Assembly (NCBI RefSeq): GCF_002234595.1
Contig: NZ_NMUL01000066.1
Span: 32,818 to 96,817 of the forward strand
Reading direction: 5' to 3'
Length of the DNA stretch: 64,000 nucleotides
From: Amycolatopsis vastitatis
GTDB taxonomy: Bacteria > Actinomycetota > Actinomycetes > Mycobacteriales > Pseudonocardiaceae
Part shown: in pieces, positions 24,438 through 33,312 of the stretch
Layout of the letters: each line of letters opens with the position of its first letter
Numbering within the stretch: the first letter of the stretch is position 1
Notes under the pieces: generated by a model
Told to the model about the DNA's origin: nothing
Seen by the model: the letters and a program-made list of their open reading frames with translations, nothing else
The model's database searches: none
Position numbers and translations under genes: made by a program

Positions 24438-25766
24438 TCAGGTCCGCGGAACGACCGTCATCGGCAGCCGGTTCGGCTGCATCGTGGCCTTGATCTGCGC
24501 GTAGACCTTCTTGCCCGGCACCGGGACCAGGCGCCACCGCGCGCCGATGGTCGCCGCCACGACGGCGATCTCCGTCGGCGCGAACACGTGCCCCGGGCAC
24601 AGCCGCGCCCCGGCGCCGAAGGGGATGTACGCGCCCTTCGGCAGTTCGGCGGCGCGGCCGGGTGCCCAGCGGTCCGGGTCGAACCGGTCCGGATCGGGGA
24701 ACCAGCGCGGATCGCGGTGCAGGGTGTGCTGGCTGACGGCGACCTCGCTGCCCGCCGGGATCCGGACGCCGCCGAGTTCGACGTCCTCGCGGGCGCGGCG
24801 CATGAGGATCAGCGGCGGGGTGCGGCGGACGATTTCGTCGACGATCTGCCGCGTGTAACCGAGATCGGGCAGATCTTCGAAGCGTGCGGCCCGGCCGTCG
24901 AGTATTTCGTCGACTTCGGCGTGGAACCGGCGTTCGACGTCCGGGTGCCGCCCGAGTTCGTGGAAGAACCAGGCCAGCGCGACGGCGGTGGTCTCGGCGC
25001 CGGTCGTCAGGATCGTGATGACCTCGTCGTGCACCTGGCGGTCGGACATGCCTTCCCCGGTGTCCTCGTCGCGGGCCAGCAGCAGCGTTGACAGCAGGTC
25101 GCCGTGGTCGGTGCCCTGTTCGCGGGCGGCGACGACGGTTTCGCCGATCACCTCGCGCAGGCGCGCGGCCGCGGCGTCGAACCTCCGGTTCGGCGGGATC
25201 GGCAGCCGCTCCACGAACTTCGGCGAAAACGCCCGCACGAGCACGTACTTGAGCATGACCGGGATCGAGCGCCGGATCTCTTCGAGCGCCTCGTCGCCGA
25301 GCGCGGTGGAGAACAGCGTCTGCCCGGCGATGGTCAGCACGAGGTCCTGCATGCACTGGTCGAACTGGACGACTTCGCCCGGCCGCCACGATTCCGCCAG
25401 CTCCCCGGCCAGCTTCGTCATGGTGTTTTCGGCGTAGCCCGCGATCCGCGTGCGGCCGAAGGCGGGCATCACCAGCCGGCGCTGGCGGCGGTTGAGATCG
25501 CCGTTCGAGGTGGCCAGGCCGTCGCCGAAGAGGGGCCGCATCTTGTCGAAGACCAGGCCCTTGTCGAACTTGCCGGCGTCGGTGGCCAGCACCTGCCAGG
25601 CCAGTTCCGGGGTGGTGACCACGTGCACCGGCAGCGGCCCGAGGTGGAGTTTGACGACTTCTCCGTGCGCCGGAAGGGAAGTGAAGAGCTTCAGCGGGTC
25701 GCGCAGTAGGGACACGGTGTGGCCGAGCACGGGCAAGCGGCCGGGAACGGGACGCGGGTTCGGCAT
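24438..25766 (-). CDS. Cytochrome P450
   Basis: The 442-residue haem monooxygenase has the haem-ligand Cys390 in PFGAGARLCPG, the I-helix oxygen-activation motif TTGAETT (254-260) and the ExxR pair Glu311/Arg314. The N-terminal proline-rich MPNPRPVPGRLPVLGH and lack of a membrane anchor indicate a soluble bacterial enzyme, with some likeness to terpene-oxidising P450s. No ferredoxin or ferredoxin reductase is adjacent, and no terpene cyclase is in the window, so the substrate is open. GAGGAGG precedes the ATG. It is divergent from a methyltransferase gene. Confidence 0.9.
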   Translation of the reverse strand: MPNPRPVPGRLPVLGHTVSLLRDPLKLFTSLPAHGEVVKLHLGPLPVHVVTTPELAWQVLATDAGKFDKGLVFDKMRPLFGDGLATSNGDLNRRQRRLVMPAFGRTRIAGYAENTMTKLAGELAESWRPGEVVQFDQCMQDLVLTIAGQTLFSTALGDEALEEIRRSIPVMLKYVLVRAFSPKFVERLPIPPNRRFDAAAARLREVIGETVVAAREQGTDHGDLLSTLLLARDEDTGEGMSDRQVHDEVITILTTGAETTAVALAWFFHELGRHPDVERRFHAEVDEILDGRAARFEDLPDLGYTRQIVDEIVRRTPPLILMRRAREDVELGGVRIPAGSEVAVSQHTLHRDPRWFPDPDRFDPDRWAPGRAAELPKGAYIPFGAGARLCPGHVFAPTEIAVVAATIGARWRLVPVPGKKVYAQIKATMQPNRLPMTVVPRT

Positions 25767-25888
25767 GGCCTCGCCTCCTCGTGACCGGGCCACCCTAGCC
25801 GGGGCGCCGGTCCCCCGAGCGCGAGTCCACACGAACGGATGAGGGCGCTAAACTCCGCGCTCCGGAGTGCGCGAGGGTGGGAGGTCCC

Positions 25889-26710
25889 GTGACGGGGGAA
25901 GCGAGCTGGGTACCGCCGGAGATCGACACCGAGGTGCCGAACCCGGCGCGGGTGTACGACTTCTGGCTCGACGGCGACCACAACTTCGCCGCCGACCGGG
26001 CGCTCGGGGAGCAGATCCTCGAGATCATGCCGGGCATCCGCGACGCGGCCCGGCTCAACCGCGCCTTCCTGCGCCGCGCCGCGCGGTACATGGTCGACGC
26101 CGGGGTCCGGCAGTTCCTCGACATCGGCTCCGGCATCCCGACCGTCGGGAACCTGCACGAGATCGTCCAGCAGGCCGACCCGGCGTGCCGGGTGGTGTAC
26201 GTCGACCGCGAGCCGGTCGCCGTCGCCCACAGCGAGCTGCTGCTGCAGGGCAACGAAAACTGCGCGGTGCTGCAGGCCGACCTGCGCGACGTCAACGACA
26301 TCTTCGACGCCGAGCCGGCGCGCCGGCTGCTCGATCCCGGCCAGCCGACGGGCGTGTTCATGTTGCTGCTGCTGCACTTCGTGCCCGACTCGTGGGACCC
26401 GGCCGGCATCCTCGCCCGCTACCGCGACCGGCTCGCGCCGGGCAGCTTCCTGGCTCTGACGCACGTCGCGGCGGACTCCGGGTCGGCGGGCCTCGACGAG
26501 GCGATCGAGGTCTACACGAGCCGGCAGAACCAGCAGAACCGGCCGTTCCCGCGCACGCACGACCAGGTGCTCCGGTTCTTCCAGGGCTTCGACCTGGTCG
26601 AACCGGGCCTGGTCGGCTGCGCGATGTGGCGCCCGGAGGGAGTCGGCGACATGTCCGAAGACCCGTCGGTCAACTCCCTCCCCTACGCGGGCGTCGGCCG
26701 CAAACCCTGA
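25889..26710 (+). CDS. SAM-dependent methyltransferase, DUF574 family
   Basis: The 273-residue protein has the actinobacterial DUF574 pattern: PNPARVYDFWLDGDHNFAADR at the N terminus, RQFLDIGSGIPTVGNLHEI (SAM-binding motif I), ARVVYVDREPVAV-like motif II (CRVVYVDREPVAVAHSE), and FMLLLLHFVPDSWDP. The family is expanded in Streptomyces and relatives and mostly uncharacterised. GTG 25889 follows GGGAGG; a GTG four codons earlier is less well placed. A TAAACT -10 near 25850 is plausible. A long perfect hairpin follows the stop by 8 bp. Confidence 0.87.
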   Translation: MTGEASWVPPEIDTEVPNPARVYDFWLDGDHNFAADRALGEQILEIMPGIRDAARLNRAFLRRAARYMVDAGVRQFLDIGSGIPTVGNLHEIVQQADPACRVVYVDREPVAVAHSELLLQGNENCAVLQADLRDVNDIFDAEPARRLLDPGQPTGVFMLLLLHFVPDSWDPAGILARYRDRLAPGSFLALTHVAADSGSAGLDEAIEVYTSRQNQQNRPFPRTHDQVLRFFQGFDLVEPGLVGCAMWRPEGVGDMSEDPSVNSLPYAGVGRKP

Positions 26711-26718
26711 GCTGCCCG

Positions 26719-26766
26719 GGTCGTGAGTGAGAAACAGTGTTCTAACACTGTTTCTCACTCACGACC
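26719..26766. repeat. Perfect 23-bp-stem hairpin, second repeat subtype
   Basis: Bases 26719-26741 and 26744-26766 are perfect inverted copies around a 2-nt centre. The outer arm starts GGTCGTGA, the same eight bases as in the hairpin at 2353-2360, and then diverges to GTGAGAAACAGTGTT. It lies between convergent genes, where a bidirectional terminator is expected. A nearly identical half-arm is present at the window's right edge. Confidence 0.85.
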
Positions 26767-26782
26767 GGCTGCGGCAGACTGG

Positions 26783-29728
26783 TCACCGCAGCGAGAACGT
26801 CGCCAGGTTCACCGGGCCGTCGAACGTCAGGTACACGTCGTGGCGGCCGGCGGCCTTCGCCAGTGCGGCGGTCACCGTCGTGTACGCGTACCGGTCACCC
26901 GTGCTCGAGACCGAAGCCGTGCCGAGCACGCGACCGGTCGGCGAGTCCAGGCGGACCGTGACGTGCGATGACGCCGGCGCGGACACCGAAGCCGTGAGCT
27001 TCGCCGGACTGCTCAGCGCGACGTCCTTGAACGCCAGCCAGCTGCCCGCCGTGGCCGCGACGGAGGTACCCGCCGTCTTGGCCGTGTCCGTCAGCGTCGT
27101 CCCCTGGTACGCGTCGAAGTTCTCGGCCGGGGTCGGGCGGCTCAGGTCGCGAGCCGGGATCCGCTCCCCCGCGACGTACACCGGCTGCGAGCCGGCCACG
27201 TCGGTGGCGTTGCGGCCGACCGAGAAGTCGTAGACGCCGCTCTCCACGACGGACTTCCCGCGCGTGACGTCCCAGAAGGCCAGGTCCGCCACGGGCACGT
27301 CGAAGCACACCGTGCGCGTCTCCTTCGGTGCCAAGGTCACCTTGGAGAAGTCACGCAGCTGCTTCACCGGTTGCTGGGCGCGGGACTGCCGAGCGCTCGA
27401 GTAGAGCTGGACGACGTCGGACCCGGTGCGGGCGCCGGTGTTCGTCACGTCGACGCTGACCCGCACCTTGCCGTTCGCCTGCGAAGTGCGCACGTTGGCG
27501 TAGCGGAAGCTCGTGTAGCTGAGCCCGTAGCCGAAGGGGAACAACGGCTTCCCGCGGTAGTACTGGTAGGTCATCCCGGTCTTCGCGATGTCGTAGTCCA
27601 GGATGCTCGGCAGGCCGGCGTCGGAGGCGTACCAGGTCTGGGTGAGCCGCCCGCCCGGGTCGGTGTCGCCGAAGAGCACGTCGGCGACCGCGTGCCCGGT
27701 CTCCTGCCCGGCGTGGCTGGTCCACACGATGCCGGGCACGGACAGCGTGTCCCAGCCGGTCGTCGGGTAGCTGTTCTCCACCACGACGACGGTGTGCGGG
27801 TTCGCCTTCTGCACGGCCTCGATCAGCGCGCGCTGCGCCGGGGCGAGCTCGGTGCTCGTCCGGTCGTTGGCCTCGCGGCCGTTGATGAACGGCATGCTGC
27901 CGACCACGACGACGGCGGTGTCGGCGTCCTTGGCGGCGGCGACCGCGCTGCCGACCCCGCTGGTCAGCACGTCACGGCCGAACTTGGTCGCGTGCGCGGC
28001 GTCCGGCGAGGAGATCGTCAGGACCCCGTCGGCGCCGACGACGGCGAACTTGTTCGGGCCGAACCACGATTCGTTCACTTCGTTGCCCGCGTACTCGAGC
28101 ACGTAGCTGCCGTCGGGCTGCGCGTCGAGCTTCAGCTGCTGCTGCACGAACCAGCCGGCCGGCTGGTCGACGTCGTTCACCAGCGCGCCGCCGGAATAGC
28201 TCAGGAATTTGCCGTTCGCCGCCGCGCGCAGGGTGTTCTTGCCCGCGCCCCAGTCGTAGACGTCGAAGGACTCGGCGGTGCCCGCGGTCGTCCCGCCGGC
28301 GGTCACCTTGCCCGTGGTCGCCGGCGCGGTCAGGTACCGGCCGGTCGAGAGGTCCTTCAGCGCGATCCGGTCGACGCCTTCCGACGACGCGACCGTGCCC
28401 GCCGAGCCGAGCCGCTCCTTGATGCCCTGCACCGGCGTGACCTTGGTCTGCATCGCGCCGCTGTACCAGTCTTCGTACAGGGTGTTCGAGAGCGGGCCGA
28501 CGACCGCGATCTTCTTGTTCTTCGCGGCGTCCAGCGGCAGCGCGTTCCCGTTGTTGCGCAGCAGCACGACCTGTTCGTCGGCGGCCTTGCGCGCCAGGGC
28601 CTGGTGTTCCGGCGAGTTGATGACCGCCGGGGTGATCTTCGCGTAGGGGTTGCTGCCCGGCGGGTCGAACTCGCCGAGCCGGAACCGCAGCGACAGCAGG
28701 TGCCGGTCGGCGTTCTCGACGTCGGCCATCGTCAGCAGGCCCTTGCTCAGGGCCTCCTTGACCGCGGCGACGGTGATCGAGCCGTCGGTGTCGTTGTCGG
28801 TGAAGCTGTCGAGCCCCGCCTTGATCGCCGCCGCGTCGCCTTCGGCCTTGGTGGCGTAGTACTTCTCCGAGTTGACCAGGTTGGACGGCGCGCCGGCGTC
28901 GCTGACGACGGCGATGTCCTGCGGCGCCCACTGCCGCAGCTTGCCGTCGAGGTCCGGGCTCACGTGGTTGGGTCGCCCGTTGACCAGGTTGTACGACGGC
29001 ATGACGGCGTTGGCCGCGCCGTTCTGCAGCGGGATCTTGAACGCCTGCTCGTCGTAGTCGTGCAGGATCTTCGGCGGCACCGAGGAGTTGCTGGTGTCGC
29101 GGTTGACCTCGTTGTTGTAGGCGAGGTAGTGCTTGAGGGTCGGGGCGGCCTGCAGGTAACGCGGGTCGTCGCCCTGCATGCCGTGGCCGTAGGCGGTCGC
29201 GAGCTCCCCGGTGAGGTGGGGGTCCTCGGAGTAGCCCTCTTCGTTGCGGCCCCACCGCGGGTCGCGCAGCAGGTTCACCACCGGCGCCCACAGGTTGAGG
29301 CCCCACAGCGTCGGGTTCTCCGCGTTGAAGCCGCGCGCCTCCTGCCCGACGGCCGCGCCGACCTTCTTGACCAGTGCCGGGTCCCAGGTGCTGGCGAGGC
29401 CGATGGCCTGCGGGAACACGGTGCCGTCGGCTTTGACGACGGCACCCTTGTTGTCGTAGTCGGTCGACCAGGCGACGCCGTGCAGCGCCTCGGTGCCGGT
29501 CTTGAACACGCCGATGCCGAGCCGCGGGATGGCCGGTTCGTACTGGTGCAGCAGGGAGATCTTCTCGTCCGCCGTCAGGCGGGACAGCAGGTCGTCGATC
29601 CGCGTCGCCAGCGGCAGCGACGGGTCGCGGAAGGGGGGTGGGGGCGCCGCGAGCGCCGGCGAAGGTGCCAGCAGCAGGGTCGCGGCCACCGCCGGGACGA
29701 GAACACGGCGGAAGAGGGAGTGGCGCAC
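26783..29728 (-). CDS. Secreted GH3 beta-glucosidase/beta-xylosidase
   Basis: The 981-residue exported glycosidase has a signal peptide (ending SPALA-AP) and an N-terminal GH3 barrel with the nucleophile Asp277 in AVVSDAGAP. The C-terminal GH3 domain is interrupted by a beta-rich insert (about 480-590, STGRYLTAPATTGK). A fibronectin-III-like domain follows (FPFGYGLSYTSF, VSVDVTNTG), then a CBM6-like tail. It trims beta-linked gluco- or xylo-oligosaccharides outside the cell. GTG 29728 has GGAGG 6 nt upstream. The gene is divergent from a LacI regulator and has a CebR-like box beside its promoter. Confidence 0.85.
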   Translation of the reverse strand: MRHSLFRRVLVPAVAATLLLAPSPALAAPPPPFRDPSLPLATRIDDLLSRLTADEKISLLHQYEPAIPRLGIGVFKTGTEALHGVAWSTDYDNKGAVVKADGTVFPQAIGLASTWDPALVKKVGAAVGQEARGFNAENPTLWGLNLWAPVVNLLRDPRWGRNEEGYSEDPHLTGELATAYGHGMQGDDPRYLQAAPTLKHYLAYNNEVNRDTSNSSVPPKILHDYDEQAFKIPLQNGAANAVMPSYNLVNGRPNHVSPDLDGKLRQWAPQDIAVVSDAGAPSNLVNSEKYYATKAEGDAAAIKAGLDSFTDNDTDGSITVAAVKEALSKGLLTMADVENADRHLLSLRFRLGEFDPPGSNPYAKITPAVINSPEHQALARKAADEQVVLLRNNGNALPLDAAKNKKIAVVGPLSNTLYEDWYSGAMQTKVTPVQGIKERLGSAGTVASSEGVDRIALKDLSTGRYLTAPATTGKVTAGGTTAGTAESFDVYDWGAGKNTLRAAANGKFLSYSGGALVNDVDQPAGWFVQQQLKLDAQPDGSYVLEYAGNEVNESWFGPNKFAVVGADGVLTISSPDAAHATKFGRDVLTSGVGSAVAAAKDADTAVVVVGSMPFINGREANDRTSTELAPAQRALIEAVQKANPHTVVVVENSYPTTGWDTLSVPGIVWTSHAGQETGHAVADVLFGDTDPGGRLTQTWYASDAGLPSILDYDIAKTGMTYQYYRGKPLFPFGYGLSYTSFRYANVRTSQANGKVRVSVDVTNTGARTGSDVVQLYSSARQSRAQQPVKQLRDFSKVTLAPKETRTVCFDVPVADLAFWDVTRGKSVVESGVYDFSVGRNATDVAGSQPVYVAGERIPARDLSRPTPAENFDAYQGTTLTDTAKTAGTSVAATAGSWLAFKDVALSSPAKLTASVSAPASSHVTVRLDSPTGRVLGTASVSSTGDRYAYTTVTAALAKAAGRHDVYLTFDGPVNLATFSLR

Positions 29729-29806
29729 GGACAGCCTCCGGAATCGTCGAATCGTTTCGACGACGCGGCGCAAACATTCGCGTCGAAGGGGTGGGGATCG
29801 TGACGA

Positions 29807-29856
29807 CTATTACAGCCGGGTGAGCGTCCGGTCAAGAGTTCCTGGGAACGCTCCCA
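29807..29856 (-). promoter_or_regulatory. GH3 promoter with CebR-like operator
   Basis: On the minus strand, TTGACC (29830-29835), a 17-bp spacer and TAATAG (29807-29812) form a good promoter for the GH3 gene. Just upstream lies TGGGAACGCTCCCA (29843-29856), one base from the cellobiose-repressor consensus TGGGAGCGCTCCCA of Streptomyces CebR. The LacI-family gene 220 bp away is the natural candidate to bind it. Confidence 0.7.
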
Positions 29857-29918
29857 GACGCCATGGTCGAATCGCGGCAATCCGGCGCTGAGCTGCCAAA
29901 ACAGCGTTCAACAGGGAC

Positions 29919-29954
29919 TTTCGACAAATTCGACGAACCCGCCCGTTGTCGAAA
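29919..29954. promoter_or_regulatory. Inverted repeat TTTCGACAA ... TTGTCGAAA
   Basis: TTTCGACAA (29919-29927) and TTGTCGAAA (29946-29954) are perfect 9-bp inverted copies with an 18-nt spacer in the GH3-LacI intergenic region. They differ from the CebR-like box and may be a second operator. Confidence 0.35.
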
Positions 29955-29987
29955 TCGAATCGAATGCGGGCGAACGGGGAATGATGC

Positions 29988-30016
29988 TTGTGTTTCCGGC
30001 GTGTGTCACTTACCTT
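29988..30016 (+). promoter_or_regulatory. Probable promoter of the LacI regulator
   Basis: TTGTGT (29988-29993), a 17-bp spacer and TACCTT (30011-30016) lie about 60 bp upstream of the GTG start. Confidence 0.4.
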
Positions 30017-30075
30017 CGTGCCATCGTCGATGCGCTTCGACACCGCTTCGCCCGCCCGTCCCCAGGAGGCCGCCC

Positions 30076-31086
30076 GTGGTCACGATCAACGACGTCGCCA
30101 ACGCGGCCGGAGTGGCCCCCAGCACGGTGTCGTACGTGATCAGCGGCAAACGCTCGATCTCGCCGAAGACCCGGCGGCTGGTCGAGGACAGCATCCGCAA
30201 GCTCGGCTACCACCCGCACGCCGGGGCGCGGGCGCTGGCCAGCAGCAAGACCAACGTGCTGGCCCTGGTCGTGCCGCTGCGCACGGACCTCAACGTCGCC
30301 GTCGTGATGGAGTTCGTCGCCTCGGCGGTCACCGCGGCCCGCGCCTACGACCACGACCTGCTGCTGCTCACCAAGGACGAAGGACCCGCCGCGCTGCAGC
30401 GGGTCGCGTCGTCGGCGATCGCGGACGCGCTGATGGTGATGGACGTCGAAACCGCCGACCCGCGGGTGCCGATGCTGCTGGCGCTCGACCTGCCGGTGGT
30501 GCTCATCGGCGTGCCCGACCACCCGGCCGGGCTGAGCTGCGTCGACCTCGACTTCACCGCCGCCGGCACGGCGTGCGTCGCGCACCTGGCCGAGCTCGGC
30601 CACCGCTCGATCGCGCTGATCGGCCCCTCCCCCGCGGTCTACCGGCGCGGCACGAGCTACGCGACCCGGTTCCTGCGCGGCTTCGACGAAGCCACGAAGA
30701 GCCGGGGGGTGCGGGCGGAATCCCGGGCGTGCGCCCACTCCTACGAAGCGGTGAGCGCCTGCGTGGACGACCTGCTCGCCGCCGACCCGGAGCTGACCGG
30801 CCTGGTCGTGCACAACGAGGCCGTGCTGCCCGGGCTGCTGTCGGACCTGCGCCACCGCGGCCTGCGGGTGCCCGAGGACATCTCGGTCATCGCCGTGTGC
30901 CCGGACAGCATGGCCGAGCAGCACGTCGTCTCGCTGACCAACGTGGCCATCCCGGCCGAAGAGGTCGGCACCCAGGCCGTCGAAATGACCATGCGCCGGC
31001 TCGCCGGCCACGCCACCCCGGAGGTCCGGCTGCTCGGGCCCCGCCTCACCCGGCGCGAAAGCACCGCCGCGCCCCGCCCTTGCTGA
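30076..31086 (+). CDS. LacI-family regulator, CebR-like
   Basis: The 336-residue repressor has the LacI helix-turn-helix and hinge (TINDVANAAGVAPSTVSYVI to SIRKLGYHPHAGARALAS, residues 3-58). The periplasmic-binding-like sensor domain includes VLALVVPLRTDLN, ADALMVMDVETADPRVP and GHRSIALIGP. GTG 30076 follows AGGAGG. It precedes the binding-protein gene by 55 bp and faces the GH3 gene. The CebR-like box suggests it represses this locus until a cello- or xyloglucan-derived oligosaccharide binds. The inducer is inferred. Confidence 0.87.
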   Translation: MVTINDVANAAGVAPSTVSYVISGKRSISPKTRRLVEDSIRKLGYHPHAGARALASSKTNVLALVVPLRTDLNVAVVMEFVASAVTAARAYDHDLLLLTKDEGPAALQRVASSAIADALMVMDVETADPRVPMLLALDLPVVLIGVPDHPAGLSCVDLDFTAAGTACVAHLAELGHRSIALIGPSPAVYRRGTSYATRFLRGFDEATKSRGVRAESRACAHSYEAVSACVDDLLAADPELTGLVVHNEAVLPGLLSDLRHRGLRVPEDISVIAVCPDSMAEQHVVSLTNVAIPAEEVGTQAVEMTMRRLAGHATPEVRLLGPRLTRRESTAAPRPC

Positions 31087-31141
31087 TCCGGCCAAGGATC
31101 AATACAGCCCGGTTCTGCTCCGCCGCCGAAGGAGAGTCACC

Positions 31142-32374
31142 ATGTCCGTAGCCCGTCGCGCCCTCGTCCTGACCGCGAGCGCCGCGTTGCTGGCCGCCTG
31201 CAGCCCCAGCCCGGCCCCGTCCGCGTCGAACGGCGCCGGCGCTCCGGCCGCCACGTCGATCACCGAGCTCGACTACTACGCCGACGAGCAGGGCTCCGCC
31301 GCGTGGCAGAAGATCCTGGACACCTGCGCCACGCAGACCGGGATCAAGATCGAGCGGCAGAAGGTGCCGACCAACCAGATGCTGCCGAAGGTCCTGCAGA
31401 GCGCCAGCTCGAAGACCCTGCCGAACCTCCTGTTCACCGACAACCCGACGCTGCAGCAGGTCGCCGCAACCGGCGCGCTGACGCCGCTGACCGACTACGG
31501 CATCACCACCGACGGCTACTACCCGAGCATCGTCAAGGCCGGGACCTACCAGGACAAGCTGTACGGTGTCGCCCCCGGCGTCAACGGCCTCGCGCTCATC
31601 TACAACAAGGATCTTCTGCAGGCCGCGGGCGTCGAGCCGCCCAAGACCTGGGACGAGCTGAAGGCCGCCGCGGCGAAGCTGACCAAGGACGGCAAGTACG
31701 GCCTCGCCTTCTCCGCCATCCCGTCCGAAGAGGGCACCTGGCAGTTCCTGCCGTTCTTCTGGAGCAACGGCGCCGAACTGTCGCAATTGGACTCACCGAA
31801 GTCGGCGCAGGCGCTGCAGTACGTCACCGACCTGGTGAACTCCGGTTCGGCGTCGAAGTCCGTGGTGACCTGGAACCAGAACGACGTCGCCGACCAGTTC
31901 GTCGGCGGCAACGCGGCGATGATGATCAACGGGTCGTGGAACATCGCCCGGCTCGACGAGCAGAAGTCGCTGCACTACGGCGTCGTGCCGATCCCGGTGC
32001 CGCAGGCCGGCGGCAAGCCGGTGGTCGCCCTCGGCGGCGAGGTCGGCACCATCCCGGTCACCGGCGGGCCCACCCAGCAGGCCGCCGGCAAGGTGCTCTC
32101 CTGCATCCTGTCCGAGCCGACGATGCTCGAGTGGAGCAAGGCGCACGCCTACATCCCGTCGAAGACGGCCACCGCGCAGAAGTTCGGCACCGAGCAGCCG
32201 TCGATGCAGGCGTTCGTCGACGAGGTCGGCACGGCCCGCTCCCGCACCGCCGAGCTCGGCGAAAAGTACCCGAAGGTTTCGCAGGCGCTGGCCGACGCGC
32301 TCCAGGCCGCACTGACCGGGAAGACGCCGGTCGACCAGGCGCTCAAGGCCGCGCAGCAGGCGAGCGGCTCGTGA
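31142..32374 (+). CDS. Oligosaccharide-binding lipoprotein
   Basis: The 410-residue family-1 solute-binding protein has lipobox LLAAC (Cys20), an Ala/Pro/Ser linker and the sugar-binding fold (SITELDYYADEQGSAAWQKI, NLLFTDNPTLQQVA, YGVAPGVNGLALIYNKDLL, WQFLPFFWSNGAEL, NAAMMINGSWNIA). GGAGAG precedes the ATG. Its stop overlaps the GTG of the first permease (GTGA). The ligand is probably the product of the neighbouring GH3/GH31 enzymes' substrate, inferred from context. Confidence 0.87.
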   Translation: MSVARRALVLTASAALLAACSPSPAPSASNGAGAPAATSITELDYYADEQGSAAWQKILDTCATQTGIKIERQKVPTNQMLPKVLQSASSKTLPNLLFTDNPTLQQVAATGALTPLTDYGITTDGYYPSIVKAGTYQDKLYGVAPGVNGLALIYNKDLLQAAGVEPPKTWDELKAAAAKLTKDGKYGLAFSAIPSEEGTWQFLPFFWSNGAELSQLDSPKSAQALQYVTDLVNSGSASKSVVTWNQNDVADQFVGGNAAMMINGSWNIARLDEQKSLHYGVVPIPVPQAGGKPVVALGGEVGTIPVTGGPTQQAAGKVLSCILSEPTMLEWSKAHAYIPSKTATAQKFGTEQPSMQAFVDEVGTARSRTAELGEKYPKVSQALADALQAALTGKTPVDQALKAAQQASGS

Positions 32375-33312
32375 CGGTCGCCGCCGCCCCGACGGTCTCG
32401 GCACCGCCCCGCGCGAACCGGAAGTCCCGGCGGGACCACCGGTTCGCCGCGTGGGCGTTCCTCCTGCCGGCACTGGCCTACATCATCGTGTTCTTCGGCT
32501 ATCCCCTGGTCGCGAACCTGGTGATGAGCACCCAGAACTACACGGTGAAGTCGTTCTACACCGGCGAAGCGCCGTTCGTCGGCTTCGCGAACTACTCCGC
32601 CGTGCTGAGCAGCCCGCTGTTCTCGACGGCGGCGCTCAACACCGTGCTGTTCACCGCCGGGTCGCTGGTCTTCCAGTTCGGCATCGGCCTGGCGCTCGCG
32701 GTGTTCTTCAACGGCCGCTTCCTCGGCAGCGCGCTGCTGCGGTCGCTGCTCCTGCTGCCGTGGCTGCTGCCGCTGGTGGTCAGCGGGGCGATCTGGCGGT
32801 GGATGTTCGACCAGGACCACGGCGTGCTGAACGCGGGCCTGCGGTTCGTCGGCCTCGACGCGGTGCCGTGGCTGAGCAGCACCAGCTGGGCGCTGCCGGC
32901 GGTGATCCTCACCAACATCTGGATCGGCATCCCGTTCAACCTGGTGATCCTGCACGGCGGGCTCCGCGCGATCCCGGCGTCGCTCTACGAAGCCGCTTCG
33001 CTGGACGGCGCCGGCCCGTGGCAGCGGTTCCGGCACGTCACCTGGCCGCTGCTGCGGCCGGTCACCGGGATCGTGCTCATGCTCGGGCTGGTCTACACGA
33101 TCAAGGTGTTCGACGTGATCATGGTCGTCACCGGCGGCGGGCCGGCGAACGCGACGCAGACGCTGACAACGTGGTCGTACCGGCTGTCCTTCCAGGACTT
33201 CGCGTTCGGCCAGGGCGCGGCGGTCGGCAACATCCTCATCGTGGTGGCGACCGTGTTCGGGCTGCTGTACCTGCGCTCGGCGAAGGCGACCTTGGCGGAG
33301 GCGGCGGCATGA
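32371..33312 (+). CDS. Sugar ABC permease (MalF type)
   Basis: The 313-residue membrane protein has an Arg/Lys-rich N terminus, six spans and the EAA loop SLYEAASLDGAGPWQRFRHV. It pairs with the next gene to form the transport channel. The start overlaps the binding-protein stop by four bases, and its own stop overlaps the next ATG (ATGA), so the three transporter genes are tightly coupled. As in the das-like operon, no ATPase gene is included. Confidence 0.87.
   Translation: MTVAAAPTVSAPPRANRKSRRDHRFAAWAFLLPALAYIIVFFGYPLVANLVMSTQNYTVKSFYTGEAPFVGFANYSAVLSSPLFSTAALNTVLFTAGSLVFQFGIGLALAVFFNGRFLGSALLRSLLLLPWLLPLVVSGAIWRWMFDQDHGVLNAGLRFVGLDAVPWLSSTSWALPAVILTNIWIGIPFNLVILHGGLRAIPASLYEAASLDGAGPWQRFRHVTWPLLRPVTGIVLMLGLVYTIKVFDVIMVVTGGGPANATQTLTTWSYRLSFQDFAFGQGAAVGNILIVVATVFGLLYLRSAKATLAEAAA

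Noticed and set aside
24438..26710. A biosynthetic gene cluster (P450 plus methyltransferase, with a SARP regulator elsewhere)
   Set aside because: No polyketide synthase, NRPS, terpene cyclase or other core enzyme is present; the genes are divergent and unrelated in context.
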